Shown here piece after piece: positions 26,007-38,900 of a stretch of 59,080 nt of DNA. The stretch spans positions 365,465-424,544 of the forward strand of contig NW_003134352.1 in the NCBI RefSeq assembly GCF_000003605.2. The letters run 5' to 3'. Positions within the stretch are counted from its first letter, which is position 1. Every line of letters begins with the position of its first letter. The notes under the pieces are model-generated. The model did not search any database. It saw nothing but the letters and a program-made list of their open reading frames with translations, and was not told the origin of the DNA. The position numbers and the translations under genes are program-made. This DNA comes from Saccoglossus kowalevskii. Its lineage: Eukaryota; Hemichordata; Enteropneusta; Harrimaniidae.

Positions 26007-26266
26007 CATTTGATAATTGTTTCTGTAGAATTCAAGAATACACCATTTTTTTCACAGAAATTTGTATGATTTGGAGATTTAGTGGCTTATGAGAAAAAAA
26101 AATCTTTAAATCTGAAAGTCTTTACGATATGTATGACTGCTATGTGTGCTGTCAGTATGAAAATAAATTCAGAATGTTTGTATGCTGTATGTATATTTTG
26201 ATTGCATGGTCTGCAGCATGTATTAAACATTAGTGTGGGAAAAGTACTCCAACCCTGTCTGCTTCA

Positions 26267-26468
26267 TACTGTAAAATACTTTATTTTAGCTGGATTTAAT
26301 TTTCGCTTAAAAGACTTTTTTGGTGTTTTGCATGGAATTTATTTTCACTGATTTTTGACAAGTTGAATGTAAAATATAGGAAAAAGGTATATTCGCTGGA
26401 TTTTATTTTCACTGAATCATTCCTTCAGCGAAAATCAGTTCCAAGTGAAAATAAAGTATTTTACAGTA
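26267..26468 (+). mobile_element. MITE family A, copy 6
   Basis: About 202 bp from TACTGTAAAATACTTTATTT to GTATTTTACAGTA, full length. It lies 282 bp before the first trio exon in the window, within the upstream intron. Confidence 0.88.
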
Positions 26469-26750
26469 GTTCTTATATAGTATATACTAGTAGTATTTCG
26501 GTAGTTCATATTACTAGGTTTTGGTTAAAGCACCTTGTATGTTGCTGACAATTAAGACAACATTCCAGGAGGCATAATCCTTGAATTCCACATGAAAAAA
26601 TGTCTAAAGCTCGGCAGGACAGAATTCCTATGTACTCAAGGACAAAATTCCACAAATAGTCAATTCCACAGGTCTCCTTCCTCTAACAGGTGGAAGAGCC
26701 AAAACTGAAGATAGTCACATTAACAAATCTGATATTATTTATTCTTCCAG
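26469..26750. other. End of upstream intron
   Basis: 282 bp of intron ending in the acceptor TTATTCTTCCAG before exon 1. No other feature is seen. Confidence 0.6.
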
Positions 26751-26942
26751 AATACATTCACAAATGCGAATAAATTATTAGAAGCTGCTGAACACTTGGC
26801 GCAGAGTGGTGAGTGTGATCCAGAAGATATCTATCAAGTAGCCAGGCTTTTGGAAGACCGGATACATGATTTTGTGGACCGGACAGAAAGAAGGAGGCAG
26901 CTCCTTCATATGTCAGTGACCTTTCACACTCATGCCAAAGAG
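26751..26942 (+). CDS. trio: trio exon 1 of window: spectrin repeat
   Basis: 192 nt, 64 codons, phase 0 at both ends. It follows the acceptor TTCTTCCAG and is followed by the strong donor GAG|GTAAGCC. It encodes heptad-like helical sequence with the family signature [10 protein letters not shown], then [11 protein letters not shown] and a helix ending FHTHAKE, as in a mid-array spectrin repeat of TRIO. The acceptor sets the start: codons upstream of it do not continue the family alignment. The preceding spectrin exons were not found in the 26.7 kb upstream. Confidence 0.93.
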
Positions 26943-29900
26943 GTAAGCCTCCACTCCTTTCAATTCAAGGACCTGTTCAGTTAATAAAGTAAATCTATTT
27001 CAGTTTCAACAACTGATATTTATTTAATAAGTAGCCAATTGGACCTAAATTAACAAAGAAATCATACAAACACACAAAACCCCTTTTATATATTCATATT
27101 AACTGCAAGGATTAAACCCAAACGTTTTAGAAAATATGGAAAAACTTGTGTAAGTTTATTTTCTGTGTGAGTTGTTACAAAAGCTGCCTGTGGTAACCTT
27201 TGTGACTGTTCATCATCTCTTGTTCTCTTAGTTGCAATTGTGGTTTACCGAATTGAAAGAGAACTTGGAATCGGACGAGCTGTCAGAGACGGTAGAAGGA
27301 AGCGAAGATTTACTTGACAGATTCGAACATCGGCAGCAGATAACGGTGGATGCTTGTGTTAATACAATAAGCGAGGGACAAAATTTAATAGATGCATTGA
27401 GGTAAGAGAGAGTGTTTATCGTTAATTCTCTAATTTTAGTGAATATTTTTGTTGTTTTTTTGGTAAAAAGTGATATTCTAGACATCTTTTAAAATCCGCA
27501 AGTCCGATTGCTTTGATATTACATATATAGGTACTACATGTGGACCTCTCTCAGATTTGTTCATTTTGTAATGATATCTTTAATTATCTAATTTTAGTGA
27601 ATATTTTTGGTGAAAAGTGATATTTTTGACTTCTTGTTGAAAACAGCAAGTCTGATCGCTTTGATACTATACCTATCGTTCATTTTCTAATGATATCTTC
27701 TGTTCTTTAATTGAAATGTGCATTGCTAACAGCGGAGCTACCTCAGCTGACAGCCTGCTTGTTTATTTCTTTGTATTTTTCCATCCAGTCTCAGTGTTGA
27801 GTTTTACTTTGTTAATGCTTCTCATTTTGTAACTACTCATGTAATTTGAATATTAATATTTAATTTGTTGGAACAAATGTTTTGACACAATAGAATTATT
27901 CAAAAACTTGGTGTTCATCTCATCCTTTTCAAATTTTTTCCTTCCATCCCAGGCATGTTGCCATGGAGACTGGTAACTCTCATCACAACGCCTATGGGCA
28001 CATAGATGGAATTATCCATAATCTGGAGGAAAATAGACGTGAGCTGGATAAATTATGGGCTTCAAGAAAACTTAAACTTGAACTGTGTTTACAACTTAGA
28101 CAATTTGAAAGAGAAGCTTTAGAGGTGAGTGTGGCAACCTTTGTATGCGCATGTTTGTTTTGATGGGTGTATTGTTAATTCAAAATTATGGAAAAATTAA
28201 AGTTGTTTTGTACATGGAATCAAGTTCTCTCTCGCAAAAAAAAAAGAATTATATAAAACTAACTATAGAGATTTTTTTTTCAAGTCTGGCTATATTATAA
28301 GTTATTTTTTTGTTACGCTTTTAGGTCACTCAACATGTGGCCATGAACATTAATGAAGTGATTTTATGCTACATTTATAAATATTAATTGTATAATTTAT
28401 TTATTCTATTTAGAAGCACATATCCAATAGTGCATTTGTTGGATACTGAATCATTAAAATATTACTTATTTGACCATAGTGTCTAATAATAGTGCAAATT
28501 TGCTATATTTTGTCCATTAAACGTCAAATGGGAAAACCAGAATAGATATGTACGACCGTTAAACAAGAATTACCAACCTGGTTGCGTGACTTGAGGTTTT
28601 AATAGTATTGTTCTTGTCATTTTAAACTCGTCACATCAATATTCAACTCTGGGGATAAGAATAAATATACACTTCCAGGTGTGAGCAGAAATGTAATTGA
28701 AATAAAAGAACAAAAGTCATAGTGTTGTAGTGATGCAAAAATATTTTGGAGTATTTCCACCCCCAATAATGTGGTATTCACATTAAGATTTAAGGGTATC
28801 TCAACATTGAGTTATACAAATGAAAATTCAAATTCAAACCCAAATCGTTCATTTTTAACTACAAACATTCGGTCCACGCCATTCATGCATTACGCCAAAT
28901 CTTACAGTGAATGGAAAAGTCTGTATCAAAATTCAAAACTTGCTCTGTATAATCTTGGATGAGTGTGTAGTTGCTTAGTAACTGTTCACTTTCCTCCACA
29001 GCTTTCCACCAGACTTGAGGTATGGACAACAGAGATGCAGAACACAGAGCTTGGTCCTGATATCACGGCTGCCGAATATTTATTACAGATGCATGTTGAG
29101 AACGTGTCACATATACAAAATCAAACGTTTGACCTTCTGCAGAGGGTAAGTATGAGGTGGTTACAAATTACATATGGGTGTAAACTGATCATTCAACCTA
29201 TTTACAAATTGTGTATGAACTTATATGAGTGTAAATGCCCTTTATGGTGGACTGAGCTCAGTCTGGACCATTGCATAACTTGTGTATGAGCTTTGTATGG
29301 GTGTAAATGTCCTCTATGGTGGACTGAGCTCAGTCTGAACCATTGCATAACTTGTGTATGAGCTTTGTATGGGGTAAATGCCCTCTATGGTGGACTGAGC
29401 TCAGTCTGGACCATTGCATAACTTGTGTATGAGCTTTGTATGGGGTAAATGCCCTCTATGGTGGACTGAGCTCAGTCTGGACCATTGCATAACTTGTGTA
29501 TGAGCTTTGTATGGGGTAAATGCCCTCTATGGTGGACTGAGCTCAGTCTGGACCATTGCATAACTTGTGTATGAGCTTTGTATGGGGTAAATGCCCTCTA
29601 TGGTGGACTGAGCTCAGTCTGGACCATTGCATAACTTGTGTATGAGCTTTGTATGGGGTAAATGCCCTCTATGGTGGACTGAGCTCAGTCTGGACCATTG
29701 CATAACTTGTGTATGAGCTTTGTATGGGGTAAATGCCCTCTATGGTGGACTGAGCTCAGTCTGGACCATTGCATAACTTGTGTATGAGCTTTGTATGGGG
29801 TAAATGCCCTCTATGGTGGACTGAGCTCAGTCTGGACCATTGCATAACTTGTGTATGAGCTTTGTATGGGGTAAATGCCCTCTATGGTGGACTGAGCTCA

Positions 29901-32900
29901 GTCTGGACCATTGCATAACTTGTGTATGAGCTTTGTATGGGGTAAATGCCCTCTATGGTGGACTGAGCTCAGTCTGGACCATTGCATAACTTGTGTATGA
30001 GCTTTGTATGGGTGTAAATGCCCTCTATGGTGGACTGAGCTCAGTCTGGACCATTGCATAACTTGTGTATGAGCTTTGTATGGGGTAAATGCCCTCTATG
30101 GTGGACTGAGCTCAGTCTGAACCATTGCATAACTTGTGTATGAGCTTTGTATGGGTGTAAATGCCCTCTATGGTGGACTGAGCTCAGTCTGAACCATTGC
30201 ATAACTTGTGTATGAGCTTTGTATGGGTGTAAATGCCCTCTATGGTGGACTACATGTGTGCAAAAAACTTGTGTGTGAACAATTTACATATTTCTTACAG
30301 GGTCAGGAGTTGTACCAAGTACTGGAAACGACTGGTGTGCAATTAATGGCCGACAGTCAGTATGATGCGCAGACGAGAGTACAAGTGCTCCTAGAATTTC
30401 TACATGAAAAACATTTAGACTTAGAAGATGTAGCTGAATTGAGACGAGTCAAATTAGAACAGTGTGCACATCTTCGACACTTTGAAGCCGATGCTCAGCA
30501 GGTAAGTTTTGTTACGTACATATATAGTTGGAACATCAACTTTCACTAAGTAAACAACAAAGTAAATAACAACATTCTATTTGTTCTAGACAACTCAGAA
30601 CTTGTGTGAACTCTTGTATCCAAATTTAAATGTAATTCATTCTAAGCACGACTGATTAAGGGTTAGTGCGTTTGAGCATACCATCTACGGCATATATAGA
30701 GCTATGCCATAGCACTACTAGTACACCCCACCATTTGCTCGTATGTAAAGCCTCTCAGTTCAGTTTCCATCCACCCACATGCTATAAATGAACGCTCTCA
30801 ATTTCAACCATTTTTGTTTCACCAGAGAGGGGGCTATACTAGGAAAGTAAAGTATGTGTTACAATAATAATGTGGTTATATTATATGCTCCATATATCAG
30901 GTGCTTGGTTGGATTCGCAATGGGGAAGCCATGCTATCAGCGACAATCATTTTACCAACGTCATTAAAAGAGGCTGAAGAGTTACAGAAAGACCACGAAC
31001 AATTTAAAGTTGCAATTGAGGTAAGAATACAGACATGTGTATCAAGTTTAGTGCCCTCTACAGGCAGAAATCTTTATGATTTTGTTTTTATGAAGATATT
31101 TCCTTGTCTGACACTTAACTCTGGGCATTGTGAAATACTTCAAAATAAACAAAGGAATCAGTTATTGGGAACGTTTTTGCTCTCAGATATTGTATTTGTT
31201 CTCAGATATTGTATTTGCTCTTTAAGACGTGCATCTCTTATGTTAACAGTTGTTTGGTATTACATTTTTCATCATAATATGTAGATTTTAGAAACCTAGT
31301 AGAGTGGATTACTGTTATGTTTCTCTGATACGTAAGTTTAATGATTGTGTTTTGTTTCTCTAGAAAACCCATTGTAGTGCAACTCAGCTGCAACAGAAGG
31401 CTGACACTCTGATTTTGAGTAATCACTATGATCCTGAGACCATTCGACTTTGTTCGGACAACATTGAACATCGTTGGCAACAGCTAATTATGCGAGCTGA
31501 GGACCGACACAAACTTGTAACGGCTGCTGTGAATTTCTACAAAACCTCAGAACAGGTGAATGTTTTGTTTGTAGAGTTTATTTCAATGCTTTGATGTACT
31601 GTAGCGTTTAGTTGAAAATAAAGTAGAACAGTGATTTAACAAGTCCTACCTTCTTCTTGGTGTTTTTTATTTGATGATTTTACATCTTTGTTGATGGGGC
31701 AGTAATTAGTGAAACTCGTCGTGACTTCCTGTTATATGTAGCAAGTGAAATGATGGCTGTTACAAAATATTCTTTCTGTAAAGTTTCTAACTAACTTACC
31801 AAATTTCCCACAGGTGTGTTCGGTGTTAGAAAGCCTGGAAGTTGAGTACAAACGTGATGAGGACTGGTGTGGTGGAGGAGAGAAAGGACCAACCAGCGAA
31901 CAGCACATAAACCAAAAGATCACTAAGCACCTTGAGCAGAAGGAAGCCTTTTTGAAGGCCTGTACGTTAGCCAGACGAAACGCTGAAGTCTTTCTGAAAT
32001 ATGTGAATCGAAGCAACTATAATCAGCCTGGGACAATTATCAACAGGGGTAGTACTGGCCCTGAGATAACCGTCAAAGGTAGGAAAGATTTCTCCTGCTT
32101 AATGGTATATATTCTATATGCTTTATTATGGCCCCAATTAAATATGCGATTGTATGAACTTTAACTACTTCTCATTTAGATTATTTTCCTGCCAAAAATT
32201 TGAGGCAAAAATATTGAAGGTTTGAGTTTGCTTAGTATTCTCAACGTGGTGGCCTCTGGTATCTCTTTTAAAAATAACATGACATTGGACTATATGTGTG
32301 GAAGGTTACACTAAAAAAAAAAATGTACTTGACAATAGTTCTTTTTTTGTAAAATACGCCATCGCAATTTCTCAACTATTTTTGAAAAACAAATTCAAAA
32401 AATGGAAAAGTCGCAAAAGGTTGCCTAGTCGGAATCCTGCTTAGAAGATTTGAATTATTTACTTTAATCTTCCATTTATGAAAAACCAATTTTATAAAGA
32501 ACTCTCAACTTTACAATAACCCTTTAAACATCATTGTCAACTTTCATCACGTTTTTCTACATTTGTATCACAATGTTGATCAAGACTTGCAGCCAATGTA
32601 TAATTATGTTCATTTCATCCAAAAGTTCATTTAATCAAAATCAGCAAAGAAATTGCATACTAAGGTGACACACACATCATACTTTGATTGAAACAAAATT
32701 TCAAATTTTCACTGCTAAAGTATTTTATGAAAATTTGTCTTTCAAAATTAAAGTAGTAGCTAGCTGATAAAACAAATAATTATAAATAGTCAATACACAA
32801 ATAAATAAGTCAAGGAATGACCTCCATATTGTACCTGCCACCCCTACCAAATCATAATAGTATATGCCAGCATTTGTCATTAGGCTTTTCTCATTAGTAT

Positions 32901-35900
32901 TAGAGGTGGAAAGTTCACCTATTGGTTATAAGTGGGACAGAAATATGATTTAGTTTTATGGGGCTGCATTTCTTAATTACTCAAGATGGCTGGCGGAGAT
33001 TGAAAGTAATGTACAGAATTAGGACACCGAGTGTGTCTTTACTTTCGGTGGCTACTCTGCATGTGTGTCTGTAGGTTTTATCTGGCTGGTGTAAAGTCCT
33101 TGATCAAATGGTATTACGTAAGAAGTATTGTTATACATTGTTTTAGTGTTTGTCATCATTTTGTTGTCTGCATTTAGTCAGTCATGATTTACTGTTAGTT
33201 TTCAGGAGATATTTTTGCATCATTGATGGGACGGTAGGGTACATTTTGTTTCCTTTTTAATCATTCTGTTCACATTCATTGCATTGTTTACTTCTTTCTC
33301 AGGTAGAAAAGCCGTTGCTGTCATTCCATTACACTAGTATCCCATAAAAACAACCTGGTGGTTATAAAATGCTGACTTTACATAAATTGATAATCTATTA
33401 ACATTGTCCCTTTGCAGTTATTAGTATATGTCTTCCATACATGACATGCGTCTCGACATGCACGGCTACCACTCAATATTATGTTCAGTATCTACTATAT
33501 TATGCACGGGGACTGAGTAATATTAAGACCCTTTATCAAAAATTATGAAAATATCAATATTGGTGTTAACTTCTGGGTAATGAGGCTTGATCCATGAAGT
33601 ACTTACTTGAAAATTTAATGATGTGAAGAAATTTCCTACTTTCACATCTACCCTTAGGTCAAAAAAGTTCTTGCAATTAGGTTCAACTTTAATAGCGTTT
33701 TATTTGCTCAATTATTTGCAGGCATCCTGGAGAAGTTATTGAATTTAGAGAATTCTGTGTTGGAACATTGGACGCATAAAAAGAAGAAGCTCGATCAATG
33801 TCAACAGTATGTGCTTTTTGAGAAAAGTGCAAAACAGGTAAGATTGCAGTCATGGTGTTGATCTAACTCTCTCTCTCTCTCACTCTCCTCTTTTAGTTAA
33901 CATCTCTGCCATTTGGATTTCAAATTAGATGAGAAAAATTCAGAAGCTGAATTACATGCGACAGTTACAATTGGTATTTTTTGTCGACCATTTTGTTTTT
34001 AAGAATTCGCCTTCTAGTGATGAGTAGGAGTTTGTTTATTGAGTCATTTGATTTTTGTTTCATCAAATTTAAGCTGCATTGTATCAAATATGTGATATAT
34101 AGATATAGATATACTGTCCCATGTTGCCATAGAAACCAATCAGTGCCAGACCTTTCTAACCAAAAAACCTGTTTACAAATATTTTTGCAGTTTACTCTGA
34201 TATCAATCAAAAGTTTGGAAAGACTTGTGTATATATATTCAAATCTACGCTGCTATGTTTTGATTTAACAGAAAACTATTTCCTGACAAGGCAATAGGAT
34301 GTTGAACAGGATTAACTTAGAAAGTGAACGAAAATAAAAAAAAAAATTGGTGAATTGATTAGTATTGTGCCTAGACATTACAATTCTTTTTCTTTTTTCA
34401 ATGACTCTACATACCTTGACTTTCTCCTCAAATATCAGATTGATTTTCTTCCCAAATATCAGATTGATTTTCTCCCCAAATATCAGGTCGACTTTCTCCC
34501 CAAAATAATAATTGTTCCCTCCCTAATTTTTTTGATGCATTGAGTTCAGTAACCATGTTATTATGGTGACCTTTAAAACAATGATACATGTAATGACCCT
34601 ATAAATAAACTCAATATTATACAAGAGGGCTGTCAACGACATTGAACAACAGTAATCTGTCTATACTCCTATTATATGAATTCACATCAAGGAGAAATGT
34701 GGTCCCTCAATTGTCCCCAGACGCCTAACTTTACTTACTAAGGAGTCATCGTGGCTCCAATGCTTTATCATGGCGACATTTCTTTCTTTCCATGCTACTC
34801 ATCTTCATATCACATATGCTTCACAAGATCTTATTTTGTCTCCATCATTTTCAACAATGCCATCTCTTCTCTATTCTCCTCATTATCTCTCTCTGAATCT
34901 TTCTCTTTCTCCCATCCTCATTCTTCAAACATTGTATGTGTCCCCCTTTCTTTGACTTTATGACAGGAGCTTACATTTCTGTTGCTGGAAATTCATCTAC
35001 ATGGTTACTACATTTTCGTACGTTGTGTCAACTATGCAGGCTATCAGCCAGGAATTTTGAACTGCCAGTCCAAAACAATTCAACTTCATGAAAATGTTGA
35101 TGGTTTTCAAGATATTTTGGTAAAATTATCAAAGAACAATTGAAAAAAAAAAGGGGAAAAAAGATCCAGTCCAAAGTCAAAGTTGCCAGTCTGTTTGGTG
35201 GGTGAACTGGTGGCTGGCTAACACCCTGTTGCTATGGCTGCACATCTCCCCTTTTTTTCAAAGAATCTATATTTGCTCTGATAGTAGCATGTGCGTAACA
35301 TACATGTAAATGACAGATACATGTCGAGGGTAAAAAACAAGTACCGGGGTAATCATAATAATCTAGTTTATAATGAAGGCATATGTGCTTGTAACACAGA
35401 AATTACGGTATTTCGATCATTGTATTTGCTCTGTCAGTAGCGCATACACGTGTGTAAATTTCAGGTGTGTTTATGGTCATATTTTAATGATTCTGCAAAC
35501 AATAAATGAAATCTTTGGTTTATGTTCACTTCTATTGCGCTTCTAACAGATTAAATACTGTACATGACTACCTTCCTCACTTTATGATAATTTTCAAATG
35601 CTGTATTCCTATATCAACCATTCTCAGTTGAACACTTGCCCCTGTGGATCCTTACCAAAGTTTACCTGAGGTAATTTTCTGTTAGTGTATAAATCGTATT
35701 TCAATACTTATCCCCAGGTACATACATGTATATTGGCGCATGGAGTCATCTTGATCTTAGTTTCCTGATGCGACATACTTAAATAAGTACATTTATAGTT
35801 TCCGGCCATTTGATTTCATTTTACAAGCTTGCTAACTGTATTTCATATTTATATGGTTGTTTCTCAGTGATACCAATCATTTTGGATTTCTCTCCTAATT

Positions 35901-38900
35901 TTGTTGTTGTTGTTGAAAGAGGTTATATAAATAAAGTATACAATTCTTACGTCATACAGATTATCCATAAAGCATACACCAGGAACAGACAGCTTTTTGA
36001 TATCTGTCCAAATTAATACCGACTTTAAGTAAAGTACACTGTACCATACCATGTGAAAGCAATACATCAAAAAGTACATCGATCTTCTAATCTTTAGAGA
36101 TTAAGTGTTGAGGAATCAGGATTTTCCAGACTGAAACTATCTTTTATCCTTTAGATTAAATTACACAATGTATCAAAAGTGTGTTTGCATGTACTGTGCT
36201 TTTCAGGCAGTCAGGTGATTTCATTATTTTTACTGGTCACACTTAGCTGAAGCGAAATTATCTATCCTAGCCCTCGTCATCATCCTCAACAGACATCCAT
36301 ACTTAAATAATTAAACCATATGATGGTGAATGTTCTTAAATAGACTGTTAGCAAATTTCAATTTCCTTACTTTTTGTTAGTGTGTCAAACTTTGTCATTG
36401 CTTGCTATTAGTATTAATTTGTATGCATGGAGTAATGGTTAGCTAGTGAAATTGTTGACAAAAAGTTTCAAAAACTTTAAATTAATTTCTTTTACGCAAT
36501 CGTACGTCAGTTGAGAGATTACTAGTATCTGCTATCTATTCTGAGAAATGAAACTGTTCTTTCTGTCAATATGCTTTGTACTATTCCTCGTACTCATATT
36601 AATCACTATCTTGTCACATGTTTTCAATTTACCACTTGGCTTTTATTGCTTTTCAGTTTTTGCGTTCGCCACCATAAATTGGTACGTGTAATTTCGCATT
36701 GCACCAAATGTTTCTTACCGTTTATCTCCCTGTAGGCATTAGATTGGATCTATGATACCGGTGAGTTTTATCTTTCTACGCATACCAATGTTGGTGAGAG
36801 TGCCGAAGAGACCGAGTCGTTACTCAAAGAACACAACGAATTCAAAGGAACTGCTAAGGTGAGATGAATCACAAATAATCTGAATTTGAATCAAGTGCAG
36901 GATTGGATTATATGGAAAGAGAGTTTTGTGAGGATATAATTTTTGAAATTCTGTGCAGTTGAGTTGAGAGAAGTTTGTCTGTGTGTCTGCACTCATCGAT
37001 AGATTACAAATTCAAACAAATATGAAATGGGAAAACCAATTGCATTATCATCATGAATCTATGATCGTACATCTGTGTAACGTTCTATCAATTTCCAGAC
37101 TGTCAAAAGACTATCAGACAGTATTAGTTGCTGTTGTTTTGTTTTGCAAAGATTTTGGATTTTTTTTTTCTTGCTATATTCAAGGTTTGATTTCCTGGGC
37201 ATGTTTCATGGTTGTAATGTTACTAAGCCTGATTACCTAAACGTGGGTCTATTTTACAACTCGTCCGTTTTTGCATGTTGAATATATTCAAGCTTGAATG
37301 TTGTAGCCTAGAATTATTTTTCAATTATACGTACGTATAAAATTGGGACAAAACTACCGGTATATTTTGTCCATTTTGAGTGTATGAAACTAAAACATTT
37401 TATTTTATTTTATGAAAACTTTATAAACTGTCAAATACATAATCAATTTGTGCGATACAAAACTGAAGCTGGTATAGTAAAAATAACTGGTTAAACTCTG
37501 TATTTTTTCCTGACTGGAAGTGAACCCATGTCCATATGGACCTCCCTTTGCGTGCATGGTAGCTTAGCAACCAGGAAACCTCAGGAAACAGCTCTATTAT
37601 AAGAATAATTTTGATAACTGTCATCTTTGGAAAAAACCAAAATCAACTTCTTCCTATACAATATTTTCTCATAATAAGTAGAAAAATGTCTAGTTTGCTT
37701 AGCTGTCGTGAGGTGATTCATATTCTTACGGGCTTCCACTTCCTGGTTCCTGAAATGCAATATTGATTGCTCCTTCCTGTCAAACCAATCAACCCACTCC
37801 AACAGTGGAGTATCTGCTCACTTAAAAAAAACATACTTTATCAGGTATATCAATATATTGTGATGATGGCAACATTGGCTGAGTTAGCTCATTTATTGGT
37901 GAGTTGAAGGGTGATGGTGTTAGTGCCATGCATCCTCAGTTTTGTTTTTCACAAACATACTAAGGGGGTTTTGTTTGTTTTTGCTAAAAGGTTAAATGAT
38001 TAATTATGTAAAGAAGTACCATTATTTTTTTCTGGCAATAGGGATTTCAAATTGGAGGTTCAAAACATAGGTAATAATAATATAGCAAGTAATAATTTTC
38101 ATTTCCTTGTTGAGTTCAATCGGCCACATCCCAAAATGAGATAGGACTTAAAATTGAAAACATGTCACTGTGAATCACTCGTTCAATATTTCAACGTAAA
38201 CTCCAATTATTGTGAAACACTTCAAATGTGTTTACACATGTATACTTCTGGTAGTTACAGAGACTTGTAGAATGTCATGAAAGCACAAATGTTGCATAAG
38301 TAGGTGAAAAGTAACCCACTTTAAAAAGGGGAATACAACATCATGACGTCTTCCAAGCAGACGGAGGCCAACCAATCAGTGACTGAGTACTTAACTAATC
38401 ATGGGATAAAATGTTTTAAATTGATTTCTATATAAGCTGGAGCAGGATAATTACGCATAACATCTATAAAGATGTAAACATGTAATTATTTATTAAATTG
38501 GAATAAGTCTGATCGATCAAAAAATTCAGAAATTATCAACATCATCCCAAATCTATGGCTTATTATGGTTTCTAGCCTTCCTAGAAAATGTTTTCAGGAA
38601 AAAATATAATTTCCATTGTTGTTAAATTTTGCCTTTTCCTGACAGTTTCTCCAAAAGTTGTCTCTTGCGAAATTTTAGATAGTTTTATTGGTAAATTTAC
38701 AATTACGAAATTTGTGTTGTCTCTTATTGCAACTCTTCTCTATGATCAGCTCGTGTACATTATATATATTTTATTTTTGCTTGGAATTTATTTTCGTTTT
38801 TTTTTTTTGCTGAAGGGGTGATTCAGTGGAAAAAAAATTTACATTCAACTTGTCAAAAAAAAAAATTCCATACAGCGAAAAATTAATTCCAGCTAAAATA

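Noticed and set aside
1-26750. Upstream trio exons (earlier spectrin repeats or Sec14 domain)
   Set aside because: I looked for family motifs in the + strand frames and found none; a highly diverged small exon cannot be fully excluded.
31597-31633. Miniature remnant of a TACTGTA element in intron 7
   Set aside because: TACTGTAG and AATAAAGTAGAACAG resemble family A ends, but the piece is only about 37 bp and could be chance.
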